From: Eunapius fragilis | Taxonomy: Eukaryota; Porifera; Demospongiae; Spongillida; Spongillidae | Length of the DNA stretch: 64,000 nt | Assembly (NCBI GenBank): GCA_963681505.1 | Contig: OY811981.1 | Coordinates: 8,087,916-8,151,915 of the forward strand | Direction: 5' to 3' | Shown: positions 11,626 to 21,814 of the stretch, piece after piece | How the letters are laid out: each line of letters starts with the position of its first letter | Numbering within the stretch: position 1 is the first letter of the stretch | The notes under the pieces: generated by a model | Seen by the model: only the letters and a program-made list of their open reading frames with translations | Told to the model about the DNA's origin: nothing | Database searches by the model: none | Translations under genes and position numbers: made by a program

Positions 11626-13570
11626 TTAAAGAATACAATACACATTAAGGCAATAGAGCAGCTGTGTCCAGACATGTACAGACACAAGCTTGGTATCTGC
11701 CACTTGCTCCCGTTCTACAGTGTTCAGAATTACAGCCGTTTCAAACTTGCAGTGGTTTCCACATTCATGGACCATTGAAATTGCCTTCTGAATCCTTGTA
11801 CTATCCACAGTAAATAGCGTCCGTGATAGGGTGAAAAGTGGACACTCGTACTCATTCAGGAGTGGCTGTCCATTAGGTAGATGCATTGCCAAGAAGCCTT
11901 GTACCAGGCAAAGGGTACGACCCGACTTGAGCTTGAATGTAGTCAGTAGCTGACCATATTTGAACTGGGATATTACATGTACATATGAACAAAACAAAAT
12001 TCTGAACAATTGATATTTTTACCTCACAGAATGGTGAGAGCAATTCGACATAATCCCCCGAATGGACCAGCTCTGAACAGTTGGAGACGACCGCTCTGTA
12101 CTCTTGTACGTTGTCATCCATACTGCCCATGTGTGTGATGACACTATAGGGAGTCTCGAGCTGTGGCAGTTCTTCAATAGTCCCATCAATTACAGTAGCA
12201 TGAAGCTTGAGATGGTTTAGTTTTCCACTATACGATGTAGCCTAGACGTAATTTATATATACGCATAAAATCAACTTCAATACATAGATTACAACTCACC
12301 ATATGTGCTGTTCCAGGTTTATAAATCTCTCGCTCTGCTTTCAAAACCTTGCTTGGAATGGAGTTTTAAAAACCTTGCACTTTCATGTGTATTGTAAAGG
12401 TCTTTAACACCTTTACTGCACCTGCGTAAAGCTGGAGTTGAATGAATGGATACAAATATCAGATGTCTAACCTTTCATTGCTGTTAAACAGTCCTCCGCC
12501 ACAAATGTAGCGCAGATGCTCTACAGTAGCAAAGTGGTCAGCAATATCACGACTAGGAACTTGCTTATTTCCATAGATGTTTTGTAGACGCACAGAAGAG
12601 TTAAAAGACTCACACCTGTATTACAGATAAACAATGGACAATAAACACATTAACTGTAATCCATGAATTTGAATTTTCTGCATAAAAATATACCTATGCA
12701 TGGGCGCCACCAACATTTGGATTGGGGGAAGGGGGCAGGATAGGGTAAGGGGGTGCCATTTGACAGGGAAAGTGGACTAATGGGGAGGTGATGCTGTCCG
12801 AGTTCGGCCAACTGAACCATTCGGTCTATTACTTGAAAACTTCAAGACAACCTTTATTAGAAGTTGGGGAGGGGAGTGGGGGGCATCATTCAGTCATGAA
12901 GGGCGGGGGGGGGGGGGGAGGTCATTCAGTCCCGAAGGGCTGGGGGGGGGGGGGGGGGGGGATGTCCATGCTATGTGTTGTATACCACACTAAAACAAAC
13001 ACAACACACACATACAAACACACTCGTGAACAAAAACATACACAAAGATGGACAGATGTATTTACCGTTCGGCAACTGTAGGATAAAGTTGGTCCGTAGT
13101 TTTCCATACTCTCGACAAGATGAAGGAAGTAATGTACCATCTGCTTTCGTAAGAGGGAGGGCATGAAGTCTCTTATGGTATGCACAAACCCCACACAAGT
13201 CTGTTGCAAAGTGTCTGCCTCAGCAGGGTCAAAGAAATCGCAATATGCAATGCGAAATACCTGCAAAGTACAAAGTGTATAACTATACTGTTAACTCATA
13301 CGCCTTACCTTTGACAGTGCCAACAAAACTTTTGATGTCCCTCTGTGAGGTAGGGGCTTATAATAGAGAGCCATCTGAGACCAGGCCTTATAGTCTCTCC
13401 CCACATGTAAAGCAGTTCTTCTGTCTGATGGTCCTCTGTCTCTATGGAATGATGTGGAGAAATGGCCATTTCCAGAGGCTCTACGCGAACATCATCATCG
13501 GGTGCAAGGGTATCCTATGATATGTGAACCAATAAGTGTGTAAACTTGAATCACGTAAATACCTCAGCAC
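11626..13570 (-). pseudogene. Plavaka/EnSpm-like DNA transposase, C-terminal half
   Basis: Minus-strand pieces separated by intron-like gaps read, in order, GRDYKAWSQMALYYKPLP (about 13420-13370), VFRIAYCDFFDP..FMPSLLRKQMVHYFLHLVES (13260-13090), ESFNSSVR..PSRDIADHF (about 12610-12540), and a C-terminal piece ending VHECGNHCKFE..VEREQ..YCLNVYCIL (to 11626). The GRDYK-Q, LHLVE-x-GP, E-FN-xxVR-PSRDIA and C-terminal VHxC blocks follow the order known from the fungal/invertebrate Plavaka branch of EnSpm/CACTA transposases. Naive splicing between the HLVES exon (donor near 13063) and the ESFN exon (acceptor near 12618) shifts the frame by one. The N-terminal half is not visible, and a MITE interrupts the region just upstream. 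A truncated DNA-transposon gene is the best reading; a host-captured gene is less likely. Confidence 0.65.
12895..12962. repeat. poly-G tracts in a 40-bp imperfect duplication
   Basis: Two copies of GTCATTCAGT..GAAGGGC followed by G runs of about 14 and 20 bases, inside an intron of the transposase remnant. Confidence 0.8.
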
Positions 13571-13742
13571 GGGATTCGACGTGTAACTGTTGTGTCACGA
13601 TTGACAAGCTTTCCGCTAGAGATCGATGCGTAGCACTTTCAAAACGCCGATCAAGTCTGTACTTCAAATCAAAGCCTTTCTGGCATATATCACAATAAAA
13701 GGGCTACAAACAAACAAACAAATACTTACAACAACTCGCATT

Positions 13743-14082
13743 GGGCTATTCCATTATTTAACTGTACCCCTACAGATGACAATAATTGCAAACGTACCCC
13801 CCCGGGACAATATATAAAAGTACCCCTGGACAAGCTTATATTATATCTCCACCTCCCCGGGACAGACTTGTAAATGCCCCCTGGACAAGCTTCTGTTTTG
13901 TTCCACCCCCCTGGACAAGCTTCTATGTTGCTCCCCTCCCCCCTGGACAAGCTTCTATTTTGCTTTCTAACCCCCCGGGACAGGCATTTAAATGACCACC
14001 CCCCGAGACATATTCCCTATACCCCCCTGGACTCCATTTATTGTCATCTGTAGGGGTGTACAATTAAATAATGGAATAGCCC
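13743..14082. mobile_element. GGGCTATTCC MITE, 340 bp, TSD ATT
   Basis: A non-autonomous element with near-perfect 43-bp terminal inverted repeats starting GGGCTATTCCATTATTTAAC and ending with its complement. It is flanked by ATT on both sides (13740-13742 and 14083-14085). The three-base target duplication fits PIF/Harbinger-type insertion, although the family is not proven. The interior consists of short C-rich direct repeats built around CCCCTGGACAAGCTTCTAT. It lies at the upstream edge of the Plavaka-like transposase remnant and probably inserted into it. Confidence 0.8.
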
Positions 14083-14085
14083 ATT

Positions 14086-14678
14086 GGGCAAACTTGCCAG
14101 CATCCATTTTGAAGTTAATTTTGACCGGAATATCCTTTTTTACGTTTTACGCAAGGACTACCGGCACTAGAAGGGCGGGCCCTACCAGCACTTGATGAAG
14201 CACCAGCACCACCAGTCCCTAATACCGACAGTAGTCAGCAATAACTGGAATATTATAGCTTAACATCGATATCACCATTTGATTTTTAAAAGTGTATTGC
14301 AGCCATTTCAAATGTATTTGAACTAAAACTTGTCGGTAAATTCCATATAGTAATCACGCGCGAGTACGTATTTTTTATTATTTTTACGATTAATTATATA
14401 TAATAAAAAATAACAAAACAATAATTATAAATGAATAGATATCTATGGGAAGCTAAATGTAACCCTGGTGAGGTGCAATGCCAGAGCTCTCCTAAGCAGA
14501 GCATGCAATTTGGTTTAGTTTCTCTATGTATGTACATAGTGTAATAGTAGCATATATCCTTGTGATGTAATGTAGGTATAATAATGTGCTATTTTATTGT
14601 ATCTTGTAATCCTGTATTCTCTTGTATCAATAATAATAATAATGTAATAATGAATAATAAAATATCAAGTTGAGTGTT
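14086..14678. other. intergenic AT-rich sequence
   Basis: AT-rich filler between two mobile-element remnants. It includes a TAA/AATAAT-rich stretch near 14620-14665. No gene seen. Confidence 0.4.
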
Positions 14679-15175
14679 TTACACAGCCGAGAGATTTACC
14701 TTGCTGTCTGAAATTGCAAGGTCAACTGATGTATCAAAGAGATGTTGTGGCCTGTGGTAAGAAGAGCGCGAACCACGGAGGCACATGATAGCTGACCTAA
14801 GTAGGGAGAAGCTCACTTTGCATCGAAGCCAGAATAGTGTTTTACTGTACGGTTGTTCCTGCTTATCCGCGATCAATGAAGCAAGTCTCTTGAAAACTAC
14901 TGTAGCAGTAGATCCCAATCCGCCTGTGGTTGAGAAAACTAATGGCGAAAAGGAACCAAACTCAATTTCACGAATGCGTTGTTCATATATGCACGTTTCT
15001 TTTCCAGTTCAGCACGGCGGTAGCACTGTGGTAAAGGGACTTTGCTTAAAGTAGCACAAAAAGGATTGAAAACCCTAACATCAAAGTAAGTCTTTTGTCT
15101 ATTATGCCCCCAAAAATTCTCAGCAACGATGTCAATACGTATACTATTACATGTAGTAGTGTACAATACAAGAAT
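14679..15175 (-). mobile_element. retroelement-type protein remnant, C-terminal end
   Basis: The minus strand carries the diagnostic blocks FWGHNRQKTYFDVRVFNP, ELEKKRAY, TGG-x-GSTATVVFKRLASLIA and FSLLRSAIMCLRG. I recognise these from the C-terminal part of proteins that are very common in cnidarian, sponge and lophotrochozoan genomes and are usually annotated as uncharacterised transposon products. The FDVRVFNP block looks like part of a PD-(D/E)xK-type nuclease fold. Only this end is present and it is broken, so it is a fossil. The exact superfamily (LINE or another retroelement) is uncertain. Confidence 0.45.
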
Positions 15176-15230
15176 GCGTAGAATTAACAGAACATGGTAA
15201 TGTCGCGTGCCCTACAAGTCGGTACGGAGC

Positions 15231-15363
15231 TGTCAACACATAGTCTCGTTCCCAGACCACACTAGCAGCTGCGGATGGATTACATCACCGCTACGTAGAA
15301 GTGCGGTGATGTAATCCATCCGCAGCTGCTAGTGTGGTCTGGGAACGAGACTTGTCAACACAT
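15231..15363. mobile_element. perfect-hairpin MITE, 111 bp, with 11-bp target duplication
   Basis: The element 15242-15352 has two 50-bp arms (AGTCTCGTTCCCAGACCACA and onward) that are perfect reverse complements, with an 11-base spacer TACGTAGAAGT. It is flanked on both sides by the identical 11-mer TGTCAACACAT (15231-15241 and 15353-15363). Perfect arms and an exact duplication indicate a recent insertion. An 11-bp duplication is at the long end and best fits a Mutator-like (9-11 bp) mechanism, but the family is not established. Confidence 0.85.
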
Positions 15364-15623
15364 GGGAACAATATGGCATTGTGTAATGATACAGGATGTA
15401 AACAAGTAATATTATACTGTAATTACATCCTGTACCTGTCTGTACAAACTGCATCGTCCCGATATGTCATTCCTCGCGATGCCGTACCAGGTTGTATTAC
15501 AATGATGTACCGTTATGTGATAATAAACGGGCCTGTACCGACGTGAAAACTTTTCGTTGTGTTATATATTGCGCAATAGTTGTTAAAATTATCGTTCATT
15601 GCGCAGCAGCTGGTACGTATTCA

Positions 15624-15860
15624 ATGGCTACATTCGAAGCAAAATTACTCGTAGTATCAGACACCCCCCATCAACCCGCAGGTTTTAAATTCCCTCGAAG
15701 GGAGATAGGAAAACAGCACCGTAGCTTCCAGCCGATCTGGTTTTCGAAGGGGAAATGGTTACATTACAGCGAAAGAACGTACAGATCCTTTGGATATATA
15801 AGAAGCAGCCAGGGAGTTCATAGTCAACTCAGAAGCACAGGCAACGTATTTTAATCATTA
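15624..15860 (+). pseudogene. hAT-like TTF-type zinc-finger domain fragment
   Basis: The plus strand reads PHQPAGFKFPRREIGK followed by HRSFQPIWFSKGKWLHYSE. This is the start of the TTF-type zinc finger (FPxRxFGK..R-FQxxWFxKxxWLHY) found at the N-terminus of hAT/ZMYM-like transposon proteins. The cysteine-bearing continuation and the transposase body are missing; the frame closes at about 15853. This is a truncated DNA-transposon remnant. Confidence 0.6.
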
Positions 15861-16330
15861 CTTTGCAGACCGAATGAACATGCATATTGAAAATTAATTG
15901 ATTTATGCGTAGATATTAATAATCAGTAACGATGAATATTAATTAACCTAATGAATATTAATAAGCCCAACAAGTTTCTATACTAGTAGCCTTCCGCCGG
16001 GCCTGCACGTAATTTTGGATGGTGGCTTCATGCATCTATTTTAAATCAAGACTGCATGTTGAATATATATGGCTTTGAACCCATACATAGCTCATTGTGC
16101 TGAGAATAATGCAGAGTTGGTTGTGAAACCTTGACACCATTCTATACAGCTCCAATCAGATTACAGTACCGGCAGCATGCATGTATGTTGTCTGTGGAAA
16201 AGCCTGCCCATCAACAGATGTCACAAAAGGAGTAAATGTTCCTTGCCTATCCTCCACTGCCTTCTTTTTCTAGATTTCTAGAGCCCCTGATTCCATAATT
16301 GATCGCGAAATCAGACAGAATGGTTTCCAA
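15861..16330. other. intergenic, no gene recognised
   Basis: AT-rich sequence with repeated TTAATATTAATAAT motifs near 15890-15965 and no coding or RNA signal. Confidence 0.4.
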
Positions 16331-16336
16331 AATACC

Positions 16337-16547
16337 ATGGGGGCAGGTTGTACATCTAAGTACCACGGGGGGCAGGTTGTACATCTATGGCTGCTCAAGT
16401 ACCACGAAGGGGGGGGGGGGGGGGGTTGTACATCTATGGCTGCTCAAGTACCATGGGGGCAGGTTATACATCTATGGCTGCTCAAGTACCATGGGGGGGG
16501 GGGGGGGGGGGGGTTGTACATCTATGGCTGCTCAAGTACCATGGGAG
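16337..16547. repeat. minisatellite with embedded poly-G tracts
   Basis: About four tandem copies of an approximately 55-bp unit: GGTTGTACATCTATGGCTGC, then TCAAGTACCATGGGGG. Units differ mainly in G-run length, up to about 20 G. It lies just upstream of the RecQ-like helicase remnant. Confidence 0.85.
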
Positions 16548-16894
16548 CTCTTTTCCATCTGTACAGTGGCCGAGATGTGTTCGCTTGGTTTCCAACTGGG
16601 TACACAAAGTCAATTTGCTACCAACTCCTACCGTTCATGTTTGACTTCAAACTGAAGTGCACCACTGCTCCGCAAAGCAAAACATAGCTCAGTGCTAGTT
16701 ATTTCACCACTAGTTTCCCTGATGGTTGACCAGGTGTCTGGTTTGCAGGTGTAAATGCTGCAATATTTGGTATGTTATCCTATATAGGAATATAAATACA
16801 TCTTCTGCAATCTTAGCTATATAGATGCAAATGTGTCATTGAGATGTGGACAAGGGACTAATTGCCAGTGAGAGACAAGTGTCTCTTGGTCATT

Positions 16895-17760
16895 TTCAGC
16901 TCCTGTACAGTGCTCCTGAGGCCATTGTTGGTACAGACATCTTGTGAAGACAACTCCTTGTCAACCCTCCTCTGTCAGAAACTGTTGTGGCAGTAGCTGT
17001 TAATGAAGCACACTGTCTTCAAGTGGTAAGTGACTTATTGACATATGATAAAAATAAATCAATGCCTACAATACGCGGGAGCAAAGATTTTCACCCTTCA
17101 TTTGGTGCACTGAAGAACCTAAGGGCTTTTGTGCCATCTGGTGCTCCGATGCTTGCCACTACGGCTACTGTAACCCTCATCAGTGATGAGGAATGACATT
17201 ATTGAGAAGCTAGACATGGCTGGTTGTTATGTACTGACTGAGTCTCCTAACAAGCCAAACATCACCTACGAGGCGGTTCGAAAGAATACCATCAAGGAGG
17301 ACTTCAACTGTGTTGTCAGGGATGTGGCTGAAAACAATATCAAAGTTCAGAGGGTTGTGGTGTACTGCCAATCCCTGGATATGTGTGCATCTCTGTACAC
17401 ACACTTTCCACAAGCTCTACAAGATGCTAGTTACTGACCCACCAGGTGCTGAACATGTTAGTGACAACTGACTATTTGCAATGTTTCACTCCTGTACTGA
17501 TGAGCATAATAAGAGGGTGGTAATGTCTAGTCTTAGTCGAACTGATGGTGTTGTTAGAGTGGTGTTTGTGACAATGGACTTCAAGAGCTTGGACTACATC
17601 GTCCACTATGGTGCTCCTCGTTTGCTTGAAGACTACATTCAGGAGAGTGGCAGAGCTGGCAGAGATCACCAGCAGTCTGTGTCCAGGAAATTTACTGGAA
17701 ACCAAGTGAAGCTCCTGTGTATGCTGACCAAAGTGTTTACCATAATAAGGAATTGAAGGA
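16895..17760 (+). pseudogene. RecQ-like DNA helicase, broken internal fragment
   Basis: Plus-strand blocks match superfamily-2 RecQ helicases in order: LLYSAPEAIVG (about 16905), AVNEAHC (motif II, usually DEAH), FHPSFGALKNLRA, LATTATVT (motif III), ESPNKPNITY, VVVYCQSLDMCASLY (motif IV), and HYGAPRLLEDYIQESGRAGRD (motif VI, about 17610-17670). The Walker A region is missing. The reading frame changes between blocks near 17190 and 17440. The usual LGMGV stretch before DFKSLDYIVHYG is deleted. RecQ-like genes of this sort are numerous in sponge and cnidarian genomes. This copy is a pseudogene that lies tail-to-tail with the DUF6589 gene. Confidence 0.8.
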
Positions 17761-18081
17761 AGTCAGAGACTATTTAGAGAATACGGAGCTTTGTTGCAGG
17801 TTTATGTTGCTCAAGTACTTTGACCCAGCATGTGGCCATGACATTGGGATCCCATGACAATACACTGTGCTGTGACAATTGCCGATCTAATGTTTAGTGA
17901 AGACTCATCTCCTCCCTTACACATGCACATGCACTCCTACACGTCCCTTCCTTCTAACACTGCACTCCGATACTGACTTCACCTCTTACACATTATTACT
18001 CTCACATCAGCTCGGAATTTGGAACACGTGAGTGCACATATGTATATGGTCTCTAATAGTCGGTCTCATTGGGCTCATCCA

Positions 18082-21000
18082 CTACATTAATGTCTCTTTC
18101 ACTATCTTCCTCATCCTCAGTGTCACTATCTGTAGTGTATGATTGCATAATGCTTTGCTGTTTTGCTTCTTCTCTATCCACTTCATCATTTTATCTCTAT
18201 CAATTCTATCTAGGGGATTTGGAGAGAAGTCGGGGAACTTTGAGTGACATCGCTTATGAATCACCTCAAGTATTCTGGCCTTTAATACAACTTCTACAAC
18301 AATGTGCACATCTTTCGCATCTGACTTCCTGCTGTGAGCAGTTGCCTCTGGATGGATGCCTGTCTGTCTCTCAAAACCAAGAGCTAGCCTCTCAAGGGAG
18401 GACACTGCTCTTGCAGCATGAGTGCTAGCAGACTCAGTGAAATTGGCTCCCATGTTTGCTATTAATTGTTTGTAAAGCCTGTTTACGTGCTCATTGTAGA
18501 GATCACAAGGCAGGTTGCGCCCTTTGCCACCCTGGGTATTCACAAACCTTCCCCAGGTCAGCTGGTGCACAAGGTTATGCTGGAGAGTAGCAAGTTGGAA
18601 TTGTAGTCTAAGAGCCTCAAGTGCATGCTTAAGTCTTCCTCTCTGCATGGAAGTGATGCATACACAACTTCCAACACCTGATGACACGTTCGCCATCTCC
18701 TTCCTTACAGGCATCGGTGAAGAGGTGTACTACAGCTGCAAAGTGGCATAGAACACGTGCATAGCTATGCACTCCATCACCTGCAGTGTCTGCCACACTC
18801 TCGTGACTGTGAACCTACTTGCCACCTTCATGGTCAGGTCCTCTAACAAAGACTTGTTTATGTTCACCTTTATGTCCCCTTCAGGTCCTCCTATGTTTAG
18901 CTCTCTGTACATGCAGCTGCCACTATGTGTCCCTTGAACACAGTGAGTAATGCATCCTGGCAAGCGTGCATGTCATCTTTTGGTTTTTTAGCTTTGGACA
19001 ACCGTCCCAAGTCTTGTAAAGAGTTGGATGAGTGATCCATGGTCTCGTGGACTGATCTTCACAAGCTTTTGCCAAATCAACTGCAGAAAATCAAAGGTAC
19101 ATGTACATGTAATATAGTCACACTGAATTATCATGTGTATGTAATGTACTACATGTACTTACTATCATGAAATTCATGACACAGTGCCAGTCCTCTACAC
19201 ATGGCTCCAGCTGCTCAAGTCGACCCTCTCGTGTGATGGAGCACATCCCATGATGCTTGGCACCCTGTTCTCGTTTGCAAGTGACGTGGTCTACCCCCGT
19301 AAGAGCTATATGGCCGTACGATGCTCCTAGGTATGAGGCCATCTATCTCATTATGTGCACCATGTCACTGCTCTTGGTCTCATTCTTGTGCAGCACATCC
19401 AGAACTATGACTTCAGACTTGACTGCCATCTTGTCGCTGTAGGTGTGTGGAATATGGGTGACAACAAACTTCTTCAGTTGACACAGGTCCTTGATGTAAT
19501 CACACAGTATTCTAGCAACAAGCACCTCCACGTCACTCTGAACAACCTTCATGTCTTCTCGGGATGGCAAAAAACAGTCTACCTTCAGTGATACTAGGTG
19601 AGGTGGGAAGAACTGGGGCAGTGGAGCAGGAGGTGAGATGCGGGCCATTATTGCAAGTAGGCTGAACATGTGTCTAAGTTCCCCGTGGTGATCACCCCTG
19701 ATGTCTCACTGCTTGTCCACATTGTCACCTACAAACTTCACAAAAGCCCCTTCTCTCTCAGCCATTTGTCCATCACTTTAGTATGATGTATGCTAATTTC
19801 GTTCACCCGATTGAGAATGGCATCATAGGAAATAGTAACATTGATGTGATTCAGCTGTGTCCAAGTCTGTAAATAAAATAAATGTGTACTGTTATTTGTG
19901 TACTCCATTCACACACACATATACACATACACACACACCTTCTTGTGAATTTTAGTGGAGAAGAGGGCACTGGATATGTATGACTGCACCCCACACATCT
20001 CTCTGTTGCGCTCCTTCAAGAGGATGCCAACAGTCGGGCACAAGCCTGGGTATTGTGCATCTCCTCTTTTGTACTTGTTCCTGACCAAGCCTCGTGTGAC
20101 AACTGAATTATGGATGATTTTGAATAGGGTTGGCACCTTGGTGCTGAGTTCCAAAATGGCCTGAGTCCATGAAAAACTCTCAGCCTGCTCGAGGGACATA
20201 TGGTGGAACAGTGACACTGGCTGTGCATTCTTCTTACACAACAATGAACATTCTTCACAGATCGTACGGGACACTTTAGAGACAGCCTCTTCTCTGAGAA
20301 CAGGATTGGCAAAAAGAGCCCTACTAATGAACTTCACGTTGCCGCCAGCCAATGGCTTCACAATCTTTTCAAACTCAGGACGCACAGCTGTAATCACTTC
20401 AGCACCCTTTTTAGGTGAGTACACTGAAATCTGTGCAATTTGTGTACTGTTATCTAAAGAACATGAATATTTTATGATGTATTTACCTTCACTGATGAAG
20501 TAGCAGCCAAGGCATCTTCAGTTATGTTCTCACATGGGTCCGACACTATTGCTTCAGTAACTGTGGTGCACATATATATCAGGTGACTTATTTGTACAAC
20601 CAACCTTCAACGTGACTCTGAGATGGGTTTGAGACACCAATCTCATTTATCTCCTGTACCCTCTGTAGTATCCTGATAATTGACACTGTCACTCAGTGGC
20701 TCAGTGCTTAGTGCTGTACAAGCATAAATAAATTTAAAGGTATAACATTGATTATTATTTCTTTCCCCTACAATCATGGCTATCCAGATAAGTAAGCCCT
20801 CTTCCAGAGCGGTTGGCCACAGGTCTACACTGGTTAGTGTGAGGAGATGCCCCAGGGCCACTGGTATTCTTTGTTCTCTTTCTACCGGTGCCAGAGAGAA
20901 AGAGCTTGAGAGAGCCATTATTCTTCTGATACGTTTCCTTGGCTGTGGTTCTGAAGGACTCAGCTGACAAAAATTTATTTTTGCAACTCCTGCAGATGAA

Positions 21001-21120
21001 TCTTGACTGACCATCATCTGCAGCTACTGGGACATCAACAACCCTGCTGAGCCTATCTGCAAGGCCTGACGCCAAAGAAACACTTGAGAATAACAACAGC
21101 GTTGCTACAAATCCTACAAG
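18082..21120 (-). CDS. DUF6589-family transposon-type protein with N-terminal ZAD-like zinc finger
   Basis: Multi-exon minus-strand gene of about 3 kb. The N-terminus (about 21110-20920) has a ZAD-like finger: CRIC at 21111-21100, then LASGLADRLS and FICRSCKNKF, with a one-base frame change between the first and second cysteine pairs. A middle exon (20424-19940) reads VPTLFKIIHNSVVTRG and QYPGLCPTVGILL. The following exons give FVKFVGDNVDK-x-DIRGDHHGELRHMFS (about 19740-19650), DHVTCKREQGAK (about 19290) and EDWHCVMNF (about 19190). The C-terminal exon (18714-18082) has HQLTWGRFVNTQGGKGRN, DLYNEHVNRLYK and ANMGANFTESA. The GD-N/D, EDWHxxMN and W-x-R-VN-xxG-xxGxN-xP-DLxxEHxNR order is that of DUF6589. 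Function is unknown; the family is widespread in mobile elements of sponges, cnidarians and fungi. A stop next to the GDNVDK block suggests this copy may be inactive. Confidence 0.65.
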
Positions 21121-21814
21121 ACCTTAACTCTGTGGCAGCCATGGTTGACTACACGTTCAGTAGAAATACTTTATTACTTGTAACTTTTTGTATACGCGGT
21201 GTGTATTTCTAAATGGAGCGCTATGAAAATCTAGGGCGACACGCACACGAGACGAGGAAAAGCCAGTTCCAACTACGATTACCACTTTTCTTGGTAATGG
21301 CTAGCGCATGCGCGCTAGGACCTTGGCAGTGTCTATTTTTCGCTCCCGTAACTTTAATATAAAAATAGGGCCTGGGGACGAAGCTACCAGTCTTCATATT
21401 AATCTCTATTGCTCGTGTGAACTTGGGTAGAAGCCTGACAGGTTCAGGAGTACATTTATGTCAACAGAGTCTAAAAAAGGCACAGTTGTTGTTGCAAATG
21501 CCTTGAAAGGTATGCCATGTTAGTCATCTGTATGCACTCAAGGAGGCCAGACAAATGCACCATAAAGTTCAAGAGAATTTACACCAATCACATAGCTCTC
21601 ATCTAGTAATCTGGCCTTAGTAACCATGGTTGCATTCTCCAATAGCTCACTGCATCTCTAATTGTTTTTATAGCAACCTGTTTGTCTAACTGATACCATA
21701 ACAACAGAGGTAGGTTTATTACATATTGCAATATAAGACAAATACCTACAGCTATTTCCTAGTGTTCTCTACCAGAATAACGTACTGCTATTCACAACAT
21801 CGTCCAATACTCCC
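21121..21814. other. intergenic, no gene recognised
   Basis: Sequence between the DUF6589 gene and the 3' end of VWA5A-like copy 2. The last 40 bases before the stop codon resemble the corresponding 3' flank of copy 1 (CTGCTATTCACAACA and CCAATACTCCCCTATGCTAT), which marks the downstream edge of the duplicated unit. Confidence 0.5.

Noticed and set aside
21612-21640. GTAACCATGGTTGC as a second X-box
   Set aside because: The right half-site does not match the RRNAAC consensus and no ciliary gene is adjacent.
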